Shown here: positions 62,880 to 64,000 of the stretch, in pieces | Layout of the letters: each line of letters starts with the position of its first letter | Numbering within the stretch: the first letter of the stretch is position 1 | NCBI GenBank assembly: GCA_035555315.1 | Contig: DATMGU010000083.1 | Location: forward strand, 21,203 to 85,202 | Direction of reading: 5' to 3' | Source: DATMGU01 sp035555315 | GTDB lineage: Bacteria; Pseudomonadota; Alphaproteobacteria; ATCC43930; CGMCC-115725 | DNA: 64,000 nucleotides | The notes under the pieces: model-generated | Told to the model about the DNA's origin: nothing | What the model saw: the letters and a program-made list of their open reading frames with translations, nothing else | Databases searched by the model: none | Program-made: the position numbers and the translations under genes

Positions 62880-63311
62880 GTGTTGCTATGGCGCCTGACG
62901 CGCGCGCCCTATGCCGACTTGGGTGGGCAAGGCGCGCAACTCTATGGTGGCCGTTGGAATTCGCCCGGCGCGCCGGTGGTATATGGCGCGGCGGAGCCTT
63001 CGACATCGGTGCTTGAGGTGCGCGTCCACTTGGACGTACCCCTGCACCTGTTGCCGGACGATTATGTTCTCGTCTGCGTATCCCTCGAAGAGGTCGCTAT
63101 CGAAGTCGGCCCCGCCGTCGGTACCCGGGCGGAATGCCGAACCTTCGGTGACCAATGGCTCAAGCAGGCTCGCACACCGCTGTTGCGTGTGCCCTCCGCC
63201 ATCGTCGCGGAGAGTACCAACCTCCTGCTGAATCCCCGCCATCCCGACGCCCCGCGCGCGAGCATCGTTGCCAGCCGCACATTCCAATTTGACGAGAGGG
63301 TGTTCGGGTAG
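62880..63311 (+). CDS. RES-domain toxin
   Basis: 143 residues from a GTG at 62880 (VLLWRLTRAP); a TTG follows at 62883, and no ATG fits. The Arg, Glu and Ser that name the domain are visible in LYGGRWNSPG (R25), TSVLEVRVH (E46) and AESTNLLLNP. RES toxins consume NAD+ (phosphorylase or glycohydrolase) or ADP-ribosylate a target. The length is near the normal 145-160. It is paired with the antitoxin directly upstream. Confidence 0.92.
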   Translation: MLLWRLTRAPYADLGGQGAQLYGGRWNSPGAPVVYGAAEPSTSVLEVRVHLDVPLHLLPDDYVLVCVSLEEVAIEVGPAVGTRAECRTFGDQWLKQARTPLLRVPSAIVAESTNLLLNPRHPDAPRASIVASRTFQFDERVFG

Positions 63312-63504
63312 GTCTGGCACCCACCGGATGATTTTCCATCGTCACTATGCCGCCCCTTCCAACCCGAGGAAAGCGACAAGCGCCCGGCTGATGATCATCG
63401 TCACCAAGTCGCCGCGCTTCACGCCTTCCACTCATCCGCGAAGTCGCCGCTGTCCGGATCACGCCCCCCGCCCACTCCAGCCGGCGAGACATCACCGACC
63501 TGCC

Positions 63505-63544
63505 CCTCTCCGCCGGTGGGGCGGAGAGGCCGGGTGAGGTGGGG
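63505..63544 (+). repeat. REP-like hairpin element, copy 1
   Basis: A 10-bp perfect stem CCTCTCCGCC (63505-63514) and GGCGGAGAGG (63520-63529) is followed by a tail CCGGGTGAGGTGGGG. A second copy in reverse orientation lies at 63669-63706. The GC-rich hairpin with a GGGTGAGGTG tail looks like a dispersed intergenic element of the REP type. Confidence 0.75.
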
Positions 63545-63668
63545 TATTTCCGGCACAAGGATCATCGCCCACCGTGCACCGTCGATGATCCTGTTGTTTC
63601 AAAAGCCGAATGACCGAATAGCCGTGCGGTGCCATCGATGTTTCCGTGTCGAGGCCGGTGCCGTCCCT

Positions 63669-63706
63669 CACCTCACCCAACCTCTCCGCCCCCAAGGGCG
63701 GAGAGG
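63669..63706 (-). repeat. REP-like hairpin element, copy 2 (inverted)
   Basis: An 11-bp perfect stem CCTCTCCGCCC (63681-63691) and GGGCGGAGAGG (63696-63706) has the tail CACCTCACCCAA on its left side, so it is copy 1 in reverse orientation. The two elements enclose about 124 bases. Paired inverted REPs can form a larger cruciform or be a unit moved by REP-associated transposases. Confidence 0.75.
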
Positions 63707-63776
63707 AGCAGAGTCGGGCGCGATCAGACAGTCCGACAAGTCACAATGATCCTCCAATCAGCGATGATGCCGTCCC

Positions 63777-64000
63777 TCATGGCGGGTCGCTGCCCGTGGC
63801 GGCGCCGCGCGGTCTCAGCCCGGCGAACCGATCGCCGGAGAAGACGGAACGCAGATACTCCACGGCATCGGCCCGGTGCGCCGCGTAGTCGGGGGTCGAG
63901 AACGGATCTTCCGGAACCGGCCCTTCGGCCGGTTCTTCCCCCGCCGCCTGAGCTTCTACCGGTTCCTCAGCTTCGTCCCTGTCCGGTGGATCTTCGAGCG
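63777..64000 (-). CDS. C-terminal end of an unidentified minus-strand gene (partial)
   Basis: An open frame enters from beyond the window and ends at a TGA at 63777-63779. About 73 codons are visible. The first part is rich in Glu, Pro and Ala (EAEEPVEAQAAGEEPAEG), followed by a short ordered-looking segment (DAVEYLRSVFSGDRFAGL). The other two minus-strand frames are interrupted. No family can be assigned from this acidic tail alone. The start lies outside the window. Confidence 0.5.
   Translation of the reverse strand, partial: LEDPPDRDEAEEPVEAQAAGEEPAEGPVPEDPFSTPDYAAHRADAVEYLRSVFSGDRFAGLRPRGAATGSDPP

Larger units (their letters stand above)
63312..63776. other. Intergenic region with a REP-like repeat pair
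   Basis: A 465-base stretch with no credible gene. It holds two copies of one hairpin element in opposite orientation (63505-63544 and 63669-63706). The rest has no recognisable site. The first 190 bases have weak coding-like reading in several frames but no gene with a start and ribosome binding site. Confidence 0.6.

Overview
The window looks like chromosomal DNA of a GC-rich, Gram-negative alphaproteobacterium able to oxidise methanol or other short alcohols in the periplasm. The evidence is a lanthanide-type quinoprotein dehydrogenase (XoxF) with its cytochrome c and XoxJ partners, a complete pqqABCDE set, the accessory proteins that travel with quinoprotein dehydrogenases, and a glutathione-dependent formaldehyde dehydrogenase. 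Rhodospirillales or Hyphomicrobiales would fit; the sequence alone does not decide. No rRNA, tRNA, transposase, integrase or CRISPR array was seen.

Layout. 149-4670: five overlapping genes of the quinoprotein-associated ABC system (binding protein, beta-propeller, ATPase, permease, periplasmic protein). 4754-10208: a glutathione transferase and a sensory block (NarL/LuxR response regulator, PAS hybrid histidine kinase, FIST sensor protein). 10413-15375: pqqABCDE, a metallo-beta-lactamase-fold hydrolase and a SoxYZ-like carrier. 15393-16678: three small unrecognised genes. 16705-17814: class III alcohol dehydrogenase. 18224-22464: xoxF, cytochrome c, xoxJ, a CxxxCW rhodanese-like protein and a second cytochrome c. 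22507-31487: a two-component pair, a second response regulator and a tripartite RND efflux pump. 31522-33225: a chemoreceptor behind an AT-rich intergenic region.

33670-46885 is a divergent carbon-uptake region. On the minus strand are a polyamine/iron-type ABC importer with fused permease domains, a DapA-family aldolase and an FMN hydroxyacid oxidase. On the plus strand are an FAD D-hydroxyacid dehydrogenase, a cupin regulator, a zinc alcohol dehydrogenase, a polar-amino-acid-type ABC importer and a GntR regulator. Similar palindromes lie in front of both arms. 47251-53772 is a type I secretion locus whose presumed cargo is a 999-residue protein built of three near-identical 304-residue units at an exact 318-residue period. 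53801-62329 holds hemC, an IclR regulator and a translationally coupled catabolic operon (hot-dog hydratase, molybdopterin enzyme, two CoA-transferase subunits, SDR, BKACE). 62426-63311 is an Xre/RES toxin-antitoxin pair with a clear operator. The window ends with two oppositely oriented REP-like hairpins and the 3' end of a minus-strand gene.

How the parts work together: PqqA-E make PQQ; XoxF uses PQQ plus a lanthanide to oxidise alcohol; electrons pass to the small cytochromes c; formaldehyde leaving this step can be handled by the glutathione-dependent dehydrogenase; the response regulator, hybrid kinase and FIST protein are the obvious candidates to control it. The most unusual locus is the three-unit type I secretion cargo, which lacks RTX repeats and whose units show a mosaic pattern of similarity.
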